From assembly GCF_016808335.1 (NCBI RefSeq), contig NC_053148.1, positions 45,648,930 to 45,712,929 of the forward strand: a stretch of DNA of 64,000 nucleotides. Reading direction: 5' to 3'. Below are positions 47,396-59,726 of the stretch, one piece after another. The notes beneath the pieces were generated by a model. That model made no database searches. It had not been told where the DNA came from and saw nothing but the letters and a program-made list of their open reading frames with translations. The DNA comes from Panicum virgatum (Eukaryota > Streptophyta > Magnoliopsida > Poales > Poaceae). Numbering within the stretch: position 1 is the stretch's first letter; the number at the start of each line of letters is the position of its first letter. The translations under genes and the position numbers were made by a program.

Positions 47396-48648
47396 GGTAC
47401 TTCTTATTAGCACTCTATAATGCACTTGAAGACAAATGCAACATTTAACTTCTATCTAGTTATTAAAAAAATAACTCTATTTTACATGCATGTGGGTCCA
47501 CAGTTGTTTTGTATAATTAAAAACATGCTATAGCTCGACGACGACGATTGGAGAAACATGCTACGTATTGACAGTATAAACATGCCCTTCCAGTAAATAA
47601 TTCACTGAGTTGAACACTACTCCGTATTTCGCTCCTCTCAAATGAGGAGTATCGCACATTTATTTGCTCTCCTCTGAAAAAGGAAATTGTTAGAGGGGGT
47701 GCAAATTATGGTAGCGGTATAAATTGCCACGAATTTATTGCTTTAGGTTTTTTTTGAGGTGAAGCTTTAGTTTTTTTCTTAAAATATTCATCCGTTAGTT
47801 GAGCTTTAGTGTATCCATCCATCTCAATGTGTTCTCTCATGTGAAGGATAGAGGGTTTTTCTCTGGTGAAGGAGAAAAAGAACCTAGTTCAATGTGTTCT
47901 ACTAGTAGCTTATGGCACTACCACACCACACCCATCTCCTCCCTCTCAAGCAATAAAAATAAAATAAAACCATATATTTTATTCGCAGACGCTGTGAAGA
48001 CTATGCCCTGATGTCTACGAGCAATGACAATGATTTTGCCCGCTTGCCAGCGAAATAAATGCCAGCGTGGCACGACAGCAACATCGAGCGTTGTGTAGCA
48101 GCACATGCAACCAACCAGCGGGAATACAGCCGTACATGCAGCAAATAGCAGCCCAGTTCGCCCACTTCAAGCCTGCGTTTCACGAAACGCCCGCTTCGTA
48201 CTCTCTCTCCTTTTCTCTCTCACCGCTAGCAGGGATTCAGCCGGTTTGCAGCTCATCATAATACTTAATACTTGCTCTACTTGCTGCTACTTCGAAGATT
48301 AGTCCAAGGTGCACGTACTGACAGACGTCACGGCCATATCCAAGCTGACACTAACATGCACCTTACTATCGGTGTTTGCCTCTCTCAAGCTGCAACCGGC
48401 CTTCTTCGTTTTTGAACGAAACCGCCCTTCTTCGTTAGGTCGCTAACTAAAGCGGCCGACGATCTCTCTCTTTCCCCGCTCTGGTGGGTCAAAACCAAAC
48501 CATGGGCTCCATGCAAATGCAAGCTAGCTAGTGTGGCATTCAAGATCCGGGAAACGCGGGCGCGTGACGCTGGGAAACGAAACGCCAGGTGGAGCCCTCG
48601 ACGGGGACGTGCCGGCGCCATGTCACGCCTCTCGTCTTCGCCGCGGCC
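47396..48648. other. AT-rich intergenic stretch, no gene seen
   Basis: Short chance ORFs only. No splice-linked coding pattern or repeat termini recognised. Confidence 0.45.
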
Positions 48649-48650
48649 AG

Positions 48651-48671
48651 GGTTTAGGGTTTAGGGTTTAG
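48651..48671. repeat. three plant telomere-type repeats (AGGGTTT)
   Basis: AGGGTTT occurs three times in a row. This is either a short interstitial telomeric motif or a telo-box-like element, as found in promoters and 5' UTRs of plant housekeeping genes. No gene was found next to it. Confidence 0.85.
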
Positions 48672-48744
48672 ATCCCAGCAGACACCCCTCGTGTGCACGA
48701 TTACTCCCCGCCCCGCTCTCGCCTGCCTAGTCGGATTCGTCTCC

Positions 48745-49088
48745 GGCCTTGTTTAGATCCCAAAATACAAAATATAAAATTTTTATAAATCGCTTATATA
48801 ATATATTCAATGTAGTTAAAAAATAAATCGCATTACATAAATGGACGGTAAATCGCGAGACGAATCTAATAAGCCTAATTATGACGTGATTAGACACTAA
48901 ATTGCTATAGTAATACTATAGTAAATATGCTCTAATGATGAATTAATTAGGCTCATTAGATTCGTCTTGTAGTTTACAGACGAAAATTATAATTAATTTT
49001 ATAATTAGTCTACATTTAATACTTTAAATATTAAAAATTTCTTTCTAAAACACAAAAATGCAAAATGCAAAATAATCTATACACACCC
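48745..49088. mobile_element. MITE with GGCCTTGTTTAGAT end, about 344 bp
   Basis: Left GGCCTTGTTTAGATCCCAAA and reverse-complemented right GGGTGTGTATAGATTATTTT are imperfect inverted repeats. Internal inverted blocks AAATCGCGAGACGAATCT and AGATTCGTCTTGTAG mark the same family as 39437-39765. Confidence 0.72.
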
Positions 49089-49488
49089 CCGGAGAGGCCC
49101 AAGACGCATCGCCGCCATCGGAAAGGCGTACACGTACCGTGGCAGTAGCTGTGAATATGAGCAGGGCGACATGGGCAGGACGGTCACCTGGTACCGTCCG
49201 GCAGGCTCTCTCTGGACGCCATGTCGGGGCGGCGAGCGACACCGCCGGGGCCCAGCGGCCACCCGGCGACCGGCGACTCGCCCCCCGCCCCGCTGCCACG
49301 ATCGGTCACATCGCCATGAAATTAAAGCTCGACAAGACCCCGGCATCTGCCGAGCGCAAGCCGACGACGACGCCGGCCGAGTTCTTTACCTGACCGGACC
49401 GTACCCCCGTGCCCGGTGGTCGCTGGCTCGCCTCGCCACCGCCACGCCGCACGGCCTTCGAGAGAGGAGGCGGTCGGGAAAAGGCTTT
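49089..49488. other. GC-rich spacer, no gene supported
   Basis: Open frames on both strands without recognised domains, between two MITEs. Confidence 0.4.
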
Positions 49489-49812
49489 GGCTCTGTTTGG
49501 TTTTGGGAGCAGCATCAGTAACACAAATTTTAACTAATAATTAGAGATATTAAATAACAATAATTTGTAAAATTAATTTCACAATTCTTGCGCTACTTCG
49601 CGAGAAGAATCTAATGGGGCATTTGATCACACGATTAGAGAATGGTTACTATAGTATCACTGTAGCTAATCATCGATTAATTACTGTCATTAGATTCGTC
49701 ACGAAAAATTACACTCATTCTTGAAAAGATTTTACAAATAGACTACATTTAGTCCTAGATCTATGGAGATTCTTTTTTTCGATGAACGTGCTGGCACAAT
49801 CCAAACACGGCG
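49489..49812. mobile_element. MITE with GGCTCTGTTTGG end, 324 bp
   Basis: Left GGCTCTGTTTGGTTTTGG and reverse-complemented right CGCCGTGTTTGGATTGTG are inverted repeats flanked by TTT. Internal ACGATTAGAGAATGGTTACT and ATTAGATTCGTCACGA match, in inverted sense, the family at 21979-22313. Confidence 0.72.
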
Positions 49813-50746
49813 TTTGACGCGACCGAGATCTTCTGAGCTCAGCGGCAGGGCCGCCGATCGGATCAGATCCGCCCATGTCGTGCAGGAGCGACCTGTGGAT
49901 GGAGATGGACGGGTCGTCGTCGGAGCGGTCTCGTCGTCGCCGGCGTCCTGATCTAACCTGACGATGCCACAGGAGACTGACACGAGCAGGCACGTACCTG
50001 AATGAAAATTCTCGCACGAACACGTCTTTTCTTCTCTTTCGTGCTCGTTTCCGATCCGCCATGAATGAAAACCTCGCCGGCCGTTCTGGATCTTATGTGG
50101 CGTGCACCGTATGCGCATCGGATTAGTGCGTGTGGCAGATGGGATGGTAGCTTCCGGAACGAGATTTCGACAGGGACGCTACGTCCTGGACCTGGATGAT
50201 GCGAGAAGAGTTTGGGGGGTGAGTACGTGATGGGGTCCGGCCGTGATGTCTGTGTAGCGTGCATTTTCTTCACATGTCCGCATCGCCATTTTTCCCGTGA
50301 TAACAGCTAACTCCTGATGGGAACGTTTCAGGCTGTCTGTTAGCGGCGCCATGTGTAAGTACCTATCTTGCATTAAAAATAGTACTACCGCTGTATTAGA
50401 AAATAGTCATTTTTATATTTTCTTCACGTCAAATCTTTTAAACTTTAACCACAGATTTTATAAAAACAAAAAATTAAAAAGCCTGATATTATAAAAATAA
50501 TTAATTTATTCAAAACGATACCAAGTACTATGTAAATTTTTAATTTAAAAATAATAATTTTTGGAGATATTATTGGTTAAAAATTAAAAAAATGACTTCG
50601 ACAAAAAATTTAAAAGTTTCTATATTTTGGATCGGAGGTAGTATACGTATTGGTATTTTTCAGGCATTAATCACTGCAGGCTTGGGTTAATTAGTTGGAC
50701 CTAGAGTTAGTTTATTTATTACCTTGTTGGTTCTGCCTAATCATAA
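49813..50746. other. intergenic, no gene supported
   Basis: The left half is GC-rich with chance ORFs. From about 50390 to 50645 AT-rich arms (TAGTATTAC-like edges) suggest a decayed Stowaway copy, but termini are too degraded to call. Confidence 0.4.
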
Positions 50747-51077
50747 TCTATACCTATATATTTTTAAAGCAAGTAAGATTTCCGCCTAAATTTTTGGTTT
50801 GGTCTATCTTGTATAATTAACATGTGGGTCTTAGTCCATCCCTTATGCGAGTCGGACTAGCCTTTTGTCGATCGGAATCCTAATTGGAACCTGGACAAAT
50901 CAATCGGAATTCCAATCGGATCCCAGATAATCAATGCCTTACATGATCACAACATGGTATGTACACGGAATGAACAACTACAAAGTTGATGATATTACTT
51001 TACTGGTGATATCATGTAGATTTATTATATTACCTGTAGTAACCTACGCACACTATGTTAGTTATAGATAACCAGGG

Positions 51078-51158
<81 letters not shown>

Positions 51159-52370
51159 GAAACAAACACCAGATCGAAGTGGAGTGGTCTTGAAAAATAG
51201 ACAACGCACCACGTGATCATGCAGTGCGCGGCAATGCATTAATATGAAACTATATATGAACCACCTGAGCAATTGCACGGTGGTGCATGCAGACAAATAA
51301 CGACAGAATTAAGCGCTCTTGAAGCTGGAGGTTATTTGGCGCGCGCTGTACGGTGTTGAAGCTGCTAGAGTTTCAGCGGTGCCTGCATTGTGCGCTTGTA
51401 GGGACCTCAACTACTGTTTCTTTGTTGTGGCAGGGGATGATCGCCGGACACACACTCCCGGTGTTGCTACTACTTGCTAGCTACCAGCGGAGGAGGTGAG
51501 GCGTCGCATTGCTCCATGGAACTAACTAGTAACTAGGTGCCGGGCTAGATCGATATGTGGTCGTGAGCTCGTGGCGAGTATGTATTTTACTATTACTAAC
51601 TACTAATTATACTAATTAGAGTTTGTTTGAAGAGTCCACATGAAACCATCTAGAATTCTAAAATGACACTCTAAAAAATAGAGAAATTCTAGAAACTCTC
51701 ACAATAATCAGAAACGTACGGTCATCAATCTGACAACCCTAATCATAGTGGTCACTGGATCTATTATCTTTTACAATAAATTACCCACCTATACCATTAT
51801 GAAGATAGGCTAAAATAACCCCATAAACATATATTTAAATTACCTACCTCTGCGATTATAAAAATAATGCCAATAGAACCCTAAATTTGATATAAAATAT
51901 TCAATTATATTATTATCTAAAGTTAAAGTAACCCCTAAATTTGAATCCAAATTATATAATTATAACAAAGTATTAAATGCACCAATATAAAATTCTAAAT
52001 TGCTATTTCTATTATTATTAATATGTTATTTATGCTATTATTTTTTAAAAGAATACTACCCACGATATGTGTCACCATGTGTTTTTTTAAAAAGAATACT
52101 ACCCACGATATATGTCACCATGTATTCATATATGATGGAAGAGATAAAAATATCGATTCACAAATGAATGGTTCAATTAAAAATATATAAAACACACATG
52201 GAGGTGTGGTGCAAAATGAATTATATTACAATAAGATAATAATAAATATATATTTAGAATATTTAATATAAATGAGGTCGTGAGATAGATAATTATAATT
52301 GTTAGCTATAAGATATATTTTTATATTAATTCTAATTAGCCCGTGTGGGAGTACGGGTTGGTATGCTAGT
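50747..52370 (+). mobile_element. non-autonomous Helitron, 1624 bp
   Basis: The 5' end TCTATACCTATATATTTTTA followed by AAGCAAGTAAGATTTC is a common plant Helitron start. The 3' end has a hairpin CCCGT-gtgggagt-ACGGG (52340-52357) eight bases before CTAGT (52366-52370). The insertion is between A (50746) and T (52371), the Helitron target, with no duplication. No Rep-helicase coding region, so it is mobilised in trans if at all. A long TA microsatellite lies inside. Confidence 0.87.
51080..51155. repeat. (TA)n microsatellite, about 75 bp
   Basis: An essentially pure TA run inside the Helitron. Length is likely to vary between individuals and between assemblies. Confidence 0.97.
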
Positions 52371-53035
52371 TGCATACAATTAGTCATCGTGCTTCATTTT
52401 CACAGTTCGATACAGGACATATTCGAAACAAAAGATTCTAAAAATGTAGGATTAAAAAAATACAGCATTGGAGGTGCATGATGAATTTCAAAGGTTAAAG
52501 TTTCTAAAGTAGCATGGCTTTGAATGATGCACAGGACAAATACAGGAATTTTAAGAGAGAGAGAGAGGGGACACCGTGGAAGTTTTCACTAGGTTCATTC
52601 CCAAATTTTTCTATGGGTTCATACATCTCATAGGAATCCTAATGAATTTCATATACGGTGTACCCGTATTTGTTGGAAGTACTAATTACTCACATCTTCA
52701 TTATCCTCTCAGGATATGCCTTGTACTACCCCATGTATCCTTGCCTGCATGATTTGTGTCTACAGTACTACTAAGAGTAGGATTAATATTTTAGCCTGCT
52801 GCTGCTGGCTGCAAATATCCTTGTAGCCCATCTCTTAACCCACTCGTATAGTGGTTAGTCCTTCAGTATTAATATATGGTTCACTTATTTTTCTCACAAA
52901 ATTTTTCTTAGTTACTGTATCAAGCAGGCTGTAAGCTTACATGTCGTTTGTGCTCTCTCTTCTCTCCTTTCTTCCTATTCCGTATGCTTACAACCTTCTT
53001 TTGTAATACTGACTCTAAATAATAATCAAACTGGC
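52371..53035. other. AT-rich intergenic stretch, no gene seen
   Basis: Contains an (AG)n run near 52553-52570. A possible MITE remnant (AGCCTGCTGCTGCTGGCT to about 52930) was not resolvable. Confidence 0.4.
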
Positions 53036-53297
53036 AGATCAGTGGGCCCGCCACCATACGAGCTGAAAGAGAATATGGCTAGGAATATGATTGATTGATT
53101 AGGGTGCAAAGCACGGTACAAGTACATATAGGCAAGGATGCCGCAGTAGATGGAAACAACTCTATCAGGGGGATCCTTACCTATCCTAATCAACAGAGAG
53201 ATCTTGAGGGGGGGCATCTAGACAGTGGGCGCCCAGCCCCAATGGCCATTAGGCCGGCTAACCAAGGCCCGTGGGCCAGCCTATACACAACATGCTA
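53036..53297 (-). repeat. 3' LTR of the truncated Copia element (left border approximate)
   Basis: Directly follows the polypurine tract on the minus strand and starts TGTTAGCATGTTGTG. It contains the likely polyadenylation zone (AATCAATCAATCA). The mate LTR is not in the window, so the far end is inferred. Confidence 0.65.
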
Positions 53298-55276
53298 ACA
53301 CCCCCCCGCAGTCTGATCATCGGCACCGCGGATATTAAGACTGGACCTGAACTCCGAAAACACAGATGAGGGGAGCCCCTTGGTGAAGATGTCGGCGTAC
53401 TAGGAGGCAGTCGGAACATGCATGACGCAGACTTCACCAATGGAAACACGCTCCCGCACAAAGTGGAGATCGATCTCAATGTGCTTGGTGCGTTGATGCT
53501 AGACGGGGTTGGAGCTCATGTAGACGGCGCTGATGTTGTCACAGTAGACCAACGAGGCATGCCGGAGTAGAGCATGAAGCTCAAGGAGCAGCTGTCGGAG
53601 CCATGAAGCCTCTGCAACACCATTGGCCTTAGCCCTGTATTCGGCATCTGCACTGGACCGGGACACTGTGTTCTGACGCTTCGATGACCAAGAGACAAGA
53701 TTGTCTCCAAGAAAGACAGCATAACCCGAGGTGGATTTGTGGGTGTCGGGGCAGCCAGCCCAATCAGCATCGGTGTACACAGTCAGCTCAGCCTGGGCAG
53801 AAGGATGGATTAGAAGTCCCAGATGAAGAGTACCCCGGATATAGCGAAGGATACGCTTCAGAGCGGCAAGATGAGGCTCTCGTGGATCATGCATATGTAG
53901 GCACACCTGCTGCACCGCATATGCAATATCAGGCCTGGTGAATGTCAGCCACTGGAGGGCGCCGGCCAGACTGCGAAAATCTGTGGCGTCCTGAACAGGC
54001 GGACCATCAACTGAGAGCTTTGGGTTGGTGTCAACAGGAGTGGAGCAGGGCTTGCATTCGGCCATGCCTGCACGATCCAAGATCTCCAACATGTACTGCC
54101 GCTGAATGAGGAGAAGACCAGAACCTTGGCGCTCCAGACACATGCCCAGAAAATGATGCAACTCACCAAGGTCCTTCATGGAGAACTCCAGCTGTAGCGC
54201 CTGAATGGTGCGACGGAGGAGTGCCGAGGAGGAAGCTGTGAGCACAATATCATCAACATAAAAAAGCAGGTAAATCATGTCGGTGCCACGCCGGAAGATG
54301 AATAGTGAAGTATCAGTCTTGGCCTCAACGAACCCGAGAGACAGCAAGTAGGTGGCGAATCGACTGTACCATGCACGAGGAGCCTGCTTCAAACCATAGA
54401 GCGACTTGTTCAGACGGCAAACACAGTCGGGGTGAACAGGATCCTCAAAACCGAAAGGCTGAGCATAGTAGACTATCTCGGACAAGGTGCCATGGAGGAA
54501 GGCATTCTTCACGTCGAGCTGATGAATAGGCCAACCTCTGGAGAGAGCCAAAGAGAGCACTGTACGCACTGTAGCAGGCTTGACCACCGAAGTGAAGGTC
54601 TCAGCAAAATCCACACCAGGACGCTGAGTGAAACCCCGGAGAACCCAATGAGCCTTGTAGCGCTTGAGGCTGCCATCAGACTGGAACTTATGCTTGTAGA
54701 CCCACTTGCCAGAAACGATATTAGCCCGCGGCGTACGCGGAACTAAATCCCAGGTATGGTTCTGCAGAAGGGTGGCGTGTTCCTCCTCCATAGCAGCCCG
54801 CCAATTTTGGTCGGCAAGGGCGCTACGGAAGGTCTTTGGAAGCGGGGACAGTGGCGCAGCATGGTAGAGTGCTGGAAGACAAATGCCGCGCTTAGCCCGC
54901 GTGGTCATGGGGTGCTGGTTCGTCACTGGAGGAACATGCACCGCAACACGAGGCAGCGGGGCAGCGGTCGGCGGGGTAGAAGCCTGCGCAGCGGGTGGAG
55001 GCACACGCCGGCGCGAGTAGACATGACGCAGCTCGAGCGGTGGTGGCGTGGCGACGACCGGCACCGAGGTGACTGCGGGTGTCATACTACCGGTTGGAGG
55101 GCTGCGGACCGGGGGCATCCGCTGAGAACCCGGCGCAGCCGAGGGCGAGGACGTCGGGGTGGCATCCTCCGGTTGCCGATCAGCTGGCAGGGGCTGGAAG
55201 CCCGGTAGGATGATCAGCGCCATCCTGGGAAGGGCCGCACGTGGCTGCGGGCCGGCCGAGCTCGGAACCTGGCTGG
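53298..55276 (-). pseudogene. Copia pol, RT and RNase H portion
   Basis: Minus strand, open from 55280 to 53499. A Pro-rich linker (like that between integrase and RT in many grass Copia elements) is followed by RT: DLVPRTPRANIVSGKWVYKHK, then VDFAETFTSV, LDVKNAFLHG and FYVDDIVLTA. RNase H follows: YTDADWAGCPDTHKSTSGY, then SSADAEYRA. A TAG at 53501-53499, where NPV is normally followed by His-His/Gln-Arg-Thr-Lys-His, truncates the tail, which continues recognisably to about 53320. Confidence 0.92.
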
Positions 55277-55281
55277 CCACG

Positions 55282-56702
55282 TGTTGGCGCTCCTTAAGTA
55301 TCCATTTTATCCCCTATTTAACTTTGATAATGCCATGAATTTAATATCAAAATCACTAACCATCCTAACCTCGGCCCAATTATTGGTCGTTCTCGCGTTT
55401 GCACATATATTTTGGAGGTACTTCATTTTTGCAGGATTTTGACCAATTTTGGAGCATGAAATGGCGAGGCCCACGATCACGCGATGACACGAAGAAAGAC
55501 GAAGGCCAAAGCCTGAATAAAGGATCGAAGGCCATGATGATTAGAGGCCCGTTCATGCACATCCACCCTCCAATGAAGCCCAGAAGACAAAGCCCACAAG
55601 ATAAGATCAAGATACTTCGGAGCTAAGCAAAGCAAAGAGATATTTAAGAAAGGATTTTCCATCCTATCCTTCTCCTCAAAGAAATCTCGAAGATAACGAC
55701 GTCTAAAGGGGTGCAATCGTGAAAGACATAAACTCTAGAAGATTCCAGGAGGCTTGGGGAGAAAGTTGAGCACGAGCCGGCGAAGGAAAGTGCCAGGCCG
55801 GCTGGCCTAGGCTCATTGGGCCGGCCGGCCCAGGCCTTTTTTAGGTCGGTTCGACCTCCCCTTTGACCAAGAGTTCCCTGAGGCTATTTAAAGACCCCTC
55901 CCCAAGGTTCACGCAGAGATCAATTCAGGAGACGACGCCAAGGAGTAGAGAAGATAGAGGGACACCTGTCGGAGAGCCGAGGGTCGTGCTAGTTGTCTAG
56001 GGTTCGCCCTAGCCGACGTGGAAACCTTGCAAGGAAGACCACGTCGGAGTTCTGGAGCTAGAATCATCAAGATCAAGGTAGGGCCCCGGTTGTGATCTTG
56101 TGATGTATTATCATTCATGGTGAAGTTATTTGTGTTTCCGAATGTTTAGCGACCATGTACTCCTCTTTCGATTTCATTCTTTTCTTTGGGTTCGCTTCAT
56201 CTTAGATCTACTATCGAGATAGATCACTTAGCATGATCTTATAGTCATGGTGGCTAGAGGTTCATGGCGGAACTACCAAAGGGGGTTCGACTTGCTTCAG
56301 GGTATCTCGTTGAAAGGGGTGGTGTCGTGACAGGCCGTTGCCACTTAGTAGGTTGGGTATCGAAGGATCGGATTGGAGATTTTGGGTTTAAAGAGGCTTT
56401 TCATTGAGATTCACATCTATCTTACTTCACTTTATCTAGCTGGAACTACAACATATGCATGATCTAGGTGATCTAGATTGGTTATCTCTAACTTTCTCTT
56501 GCTACCTTCGGTGTTTGTCTTGTTTTTAGTAGATTAGATTCGTTTTCACCATCTCACACAAAGGAATTTCTATGCTAGTAGATTGTTTCTTGTCTCTTTG
56601 GTTCCGTGGATTGATAAACCTTGGGGGAATACTCTGAGGGAAAAGCTACACGAAACCGTGCGCTTGCGATATATAAATCAGGGGCGCTAAGGAGCGTCAA
56701 CA
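55282..56702. mobile_element. solo LTR, 1421 bp, inside the Copia pol gene
   Basis: Starts TGTTGGCGCTCCTTA, ends TAAGGAGCGTCAACA, and is flanked by CCACG on both sides (55277-55281 and 56703-56707). The ends are an unusually long terminal inverted repeat of about 15 bp. No internal domain. Removing it together with one target copy rejoins the Copia reading frame across the site. A single LTR left by recombination is the simplest reading. Confidence 0.87.
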
Positions 56703-56707
56703 CCACG

Positions 56708-58110
56708 CTTGGTGCGGGGTGGACTGCCGCATGTGGCAGTCCAGGGAGAGGCGCCATGTCGCCAAGAGGTCCTGCACGAGACAAAACATGAGTCGGTCCA
56801 ATGGGGGCCGGCTCAGTATTAGTGAAGTCATCCAGGAAGTCAAGGCTTGCGGAGCCATTGGAGCGCTCAGCGAAGGGAAAAGCAGCCTCATCGAAAATGA
56901 CATGGCAAAGAGATGAGCACTCGGTTGGAGTCAAGGTCAAGGCAGCGGTATCCCTTATGATGAGCTGAGTAGCCAAGGAAGACGCAAAGGACAGAACGTG
57001 GAGCCAGCTTGTGTGCAGTAGTGGCTGAAAGGTTAGGATAACATTTGCAACCGAAAACGCGAAGGTGATCATAGGACGGTAGTGACCCATGAAGAGCAAA
57101 GTGCGGCGTGGCAAATTGCAACGTTTTGGTAGGCAAAATGTTAAGGAGGTATGTGGCGGTGGCGAGTGCTTCAGCCCAATATGAAGCAGGCATGTTCGCT
57201 TGGAACAGTAGAGAGTGAACGACATTATTAATGGAATGAATAATGCATTCAGCTTTACCATTTTGGGAGGAAGTGTAGGGGCACGACATACGAAGATGAA
57301 CCCCATGAGCAAGGAGGAACATGCGGGCACTGGAGTTGTCGAACTCATGGCCATTGTCGCACTGGACCGCCTTGATAGTGGCGCCATACTGGGTGGTCAC
57401 ATGAGCAAAAAAGTTAGCGAGCGTAGAAAATGTGTCAGACTTAAGGCGCAATGGAAACGTCCATAAGTGGTGCGAGAAATCGTCCAAAATGACCAAATAA
57501 TATTTATGACCTGAGACACTGACCACAGGAGATGTCCAAAGATCACAATATATAAGATCAAATTTATTTGACGCACGAGAGGAGGACGTAGGGAAAGGAA
57601 GCCTGATGTGGCAACCTAACTGGCACGCATGACACAAAGAGCTGCTACTGTTTCTATTACATGAAGGTATGGCGGGAGCAAGCATGGCGAGAGCCTCAAG
57701 ACCAGGATGTCCTAGGTGGCGGTGCCAAAGTTTAGCGTCAGCACCGGCGACAAGAGAGGTGGTGGTGGGCAGCTGCAGCGGGTAGAGGGGACCGGAGCTA
57801 TTGCACCTGGCGATCACTCTCCGGGATTGTAGATCCTTCACAGAACAACCAACGGGATCAAACTCAATGGAACAATTGTTGTCACAAGTAAACTGGTGTA
57901 CATAAATAAGATTCTTAATAAGGTTCGGAGAAACGAGAACGCTATTAAGAGAAAAGGGGCCTGGAAGGCGAGCTGTACCAGTGGCAGTGACAGGTAGGAG
58001 TAAACCGTTACCAACAACAATTGAGGAAGGAGAGGGATACCATGGGGATGAAGCAAAAGAAAGAGTGGAAGGATTAGATGTCATGTGGGAGGAAGCACCT
58101 GAGTCGAAAT
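56708..58110 (-). pseudogene. Copia pol, protease end and integrase portion
   Basis: Minus-strand frame from about 58110 with protease DSGASSHM, then gag-pre-integrase (LWHRHLGHPGLEAL, CHACQLGCH). The integrase core follows: YYLVILDDFSHHLWTFPL, QCDNGHEFDN and QNGKAECI, where Cys replaces the usual Arg. A frameshift near 56900 moves the frame after the SAHHKGYRCLD block. The protein continues toward the solo LTR at 56702. Confidence 0.9.
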
Positions 58111-59726
58111 TGAAAGAGCATCTAGGGCCCTAGTGGGTTTTGGAGTATTGATTGACAACATGATTAAAGGACTAACTTGTTTGCATGAGATCATGAGCAG
58201 ATATTTAATTAAGTAATGGGTACTAAATGAGATGGCTCATGTGTTGCAAACAAGTGTGTTTATCCCATTGGTAAAATGTGTATGTGACAAGCAAAACAAG
58301 AAAAGGAAAATAGAGCAAGGTATTCATGGTTGATATAAAAGCTCTAATATGCGAAGACTTGTTTCGGTTTAAAATGGGATTTAAAGTGACAAGTAAAGGT
58401 TTTGTGAATGAGATGTGATATGCTTATGCATAATCTGAAATATGGAAGATCTTGTCACATGTGTTAAATGGTTATTAACTAAAGAAGCAAGTAAGGCAAA
58501 AGAGAATGAGACATGAGTTGATGCATATATGATGTCTCAAATTGGAAAGCTTGCATATAAGATTGAATTGAGAATTCGAATTGACAATGAAGATTTCATG
58601 CATGACACAAATCAATATGAGTTAAAGATGGATGGCTAGGATAAAGGTAGAGGACCGAGAGGCGTGTTTCAAGAGGCTACGCAAGCGACGGCTTGGGGGG
58701 AGCAAAGAAACCAATATGGGTCAAAGGCCGGAGATCCTAGAGTCATGGAGAGCTCTATGTTAAAGAGTGTCAATATCCAAGTAAAGAAAGTGACTTGTGA
58801 ATCAAGTTGGATTTCACTCCTATGCAAATCAAAGATTCAAAGTCACTAGCTCAAAGCGGGTATGCTCAAAGAATGAAGATGTTGATGCCCTCAAAGTATT
58901 GAAGAAAGGACGGCATGATCAAAATGTGAAGCTCAATTGTGATTGTGAAAATTGTATATTTCATTTATACACTTGAGTATAGGTATGCCGTACTATCAAG
59001 AGGGATGCAACATCAGTAGGCTTAGACAATACTAAAAGTGCTCAAATAGTCCCTAGAGAGAATAGCCAAAGTGAGAGAGTGCTAACTGCAGAAAATAGTG
59101 AGGAACCGGTCTGATCGGTCCAAGGGACCGGTACCGGTCTGAGCAGGGTGAGCCTCCAACGGCTAGTTTTCAAAATAGACCGGTCTGACCGGTCTAGGGG
59201 ACCGGTCTGACCGGTCTAACACTGACAGGGCAACGACTAGTTTTGTGAGAAGGGGTATTTATACCCTTCACCCATTCATGGCTGCTGATGCTAGAACATT
59301 TCAGAACATCTTGAGAGCCTTGTGAGCACTTGGAGTGTCCTCCCCAACCTCTCTTTGTGAGGATTGCTTGATTCAAGGTGAATCTTTGAGTTGGGTTGAG
59401 TGAATCCATTCTTTGAGAGCCATTTGAGCAAGAGAGAAACATCCCAAGCTTTGAGCACTTGAGGTTGCGTCGGTCAACTCGATTGAAGCATTTGTTACTC
59501 TTGGAGCATCGGCTCCTAGACGGCTAGGCGTCGCCGGCTAGCTCCCAAGGTTGTGGTGAGCAGTGACAAGTTTGTTGCGGCTTCGATCGTGTGCTAAGAG
59601 GGCGCATGGTCATATAGTGGAGAAGAGGAGATAGCTTGACCTTGGGGTCACTACGAGCTTCCTCAACGGAGAGTAGGATTCACACGTGGGTGCACGGGGT
59701 GAATCCGAACTTCAGTCAAACAAGTC

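Larger units (their letters stand above)
53036..58110 (-). mobile_element. Ty1/Copia retrotransposon, truncated at its 5' side, split by a solo LTR
   Basis: On the minus strand, protease (DSGASSHM near 58095), integrase, RT and RNase H run from right to left, followed by a polypurine tract (GCGGGGGGG) and a 3' LTR starting TGTTAGCATG at 53297 and ending near 53036. Gag and the 5' LTR are missing because another Copia begins at 58111. A solo LTR interrupts pol at 55282-56702. The left border of the LTR is approximate. Confidence 0.88.

Noticed and set aside
48651..48671. chromosome end or telomere
   Set aside because: Only three AGGGTTT units inside ordinary sequence. A short motif, not a telomere array.
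51080..51155. CRISPR-like or other structured array
   Set aside because: Simple TA dinucleotide run without spacers. No CRISPR arrays exist in this eukaryotic window.
54756..55208. 150-aa plus-strand ORF
   Set aside because: Antisense of the proline-rich Copia pol linker.
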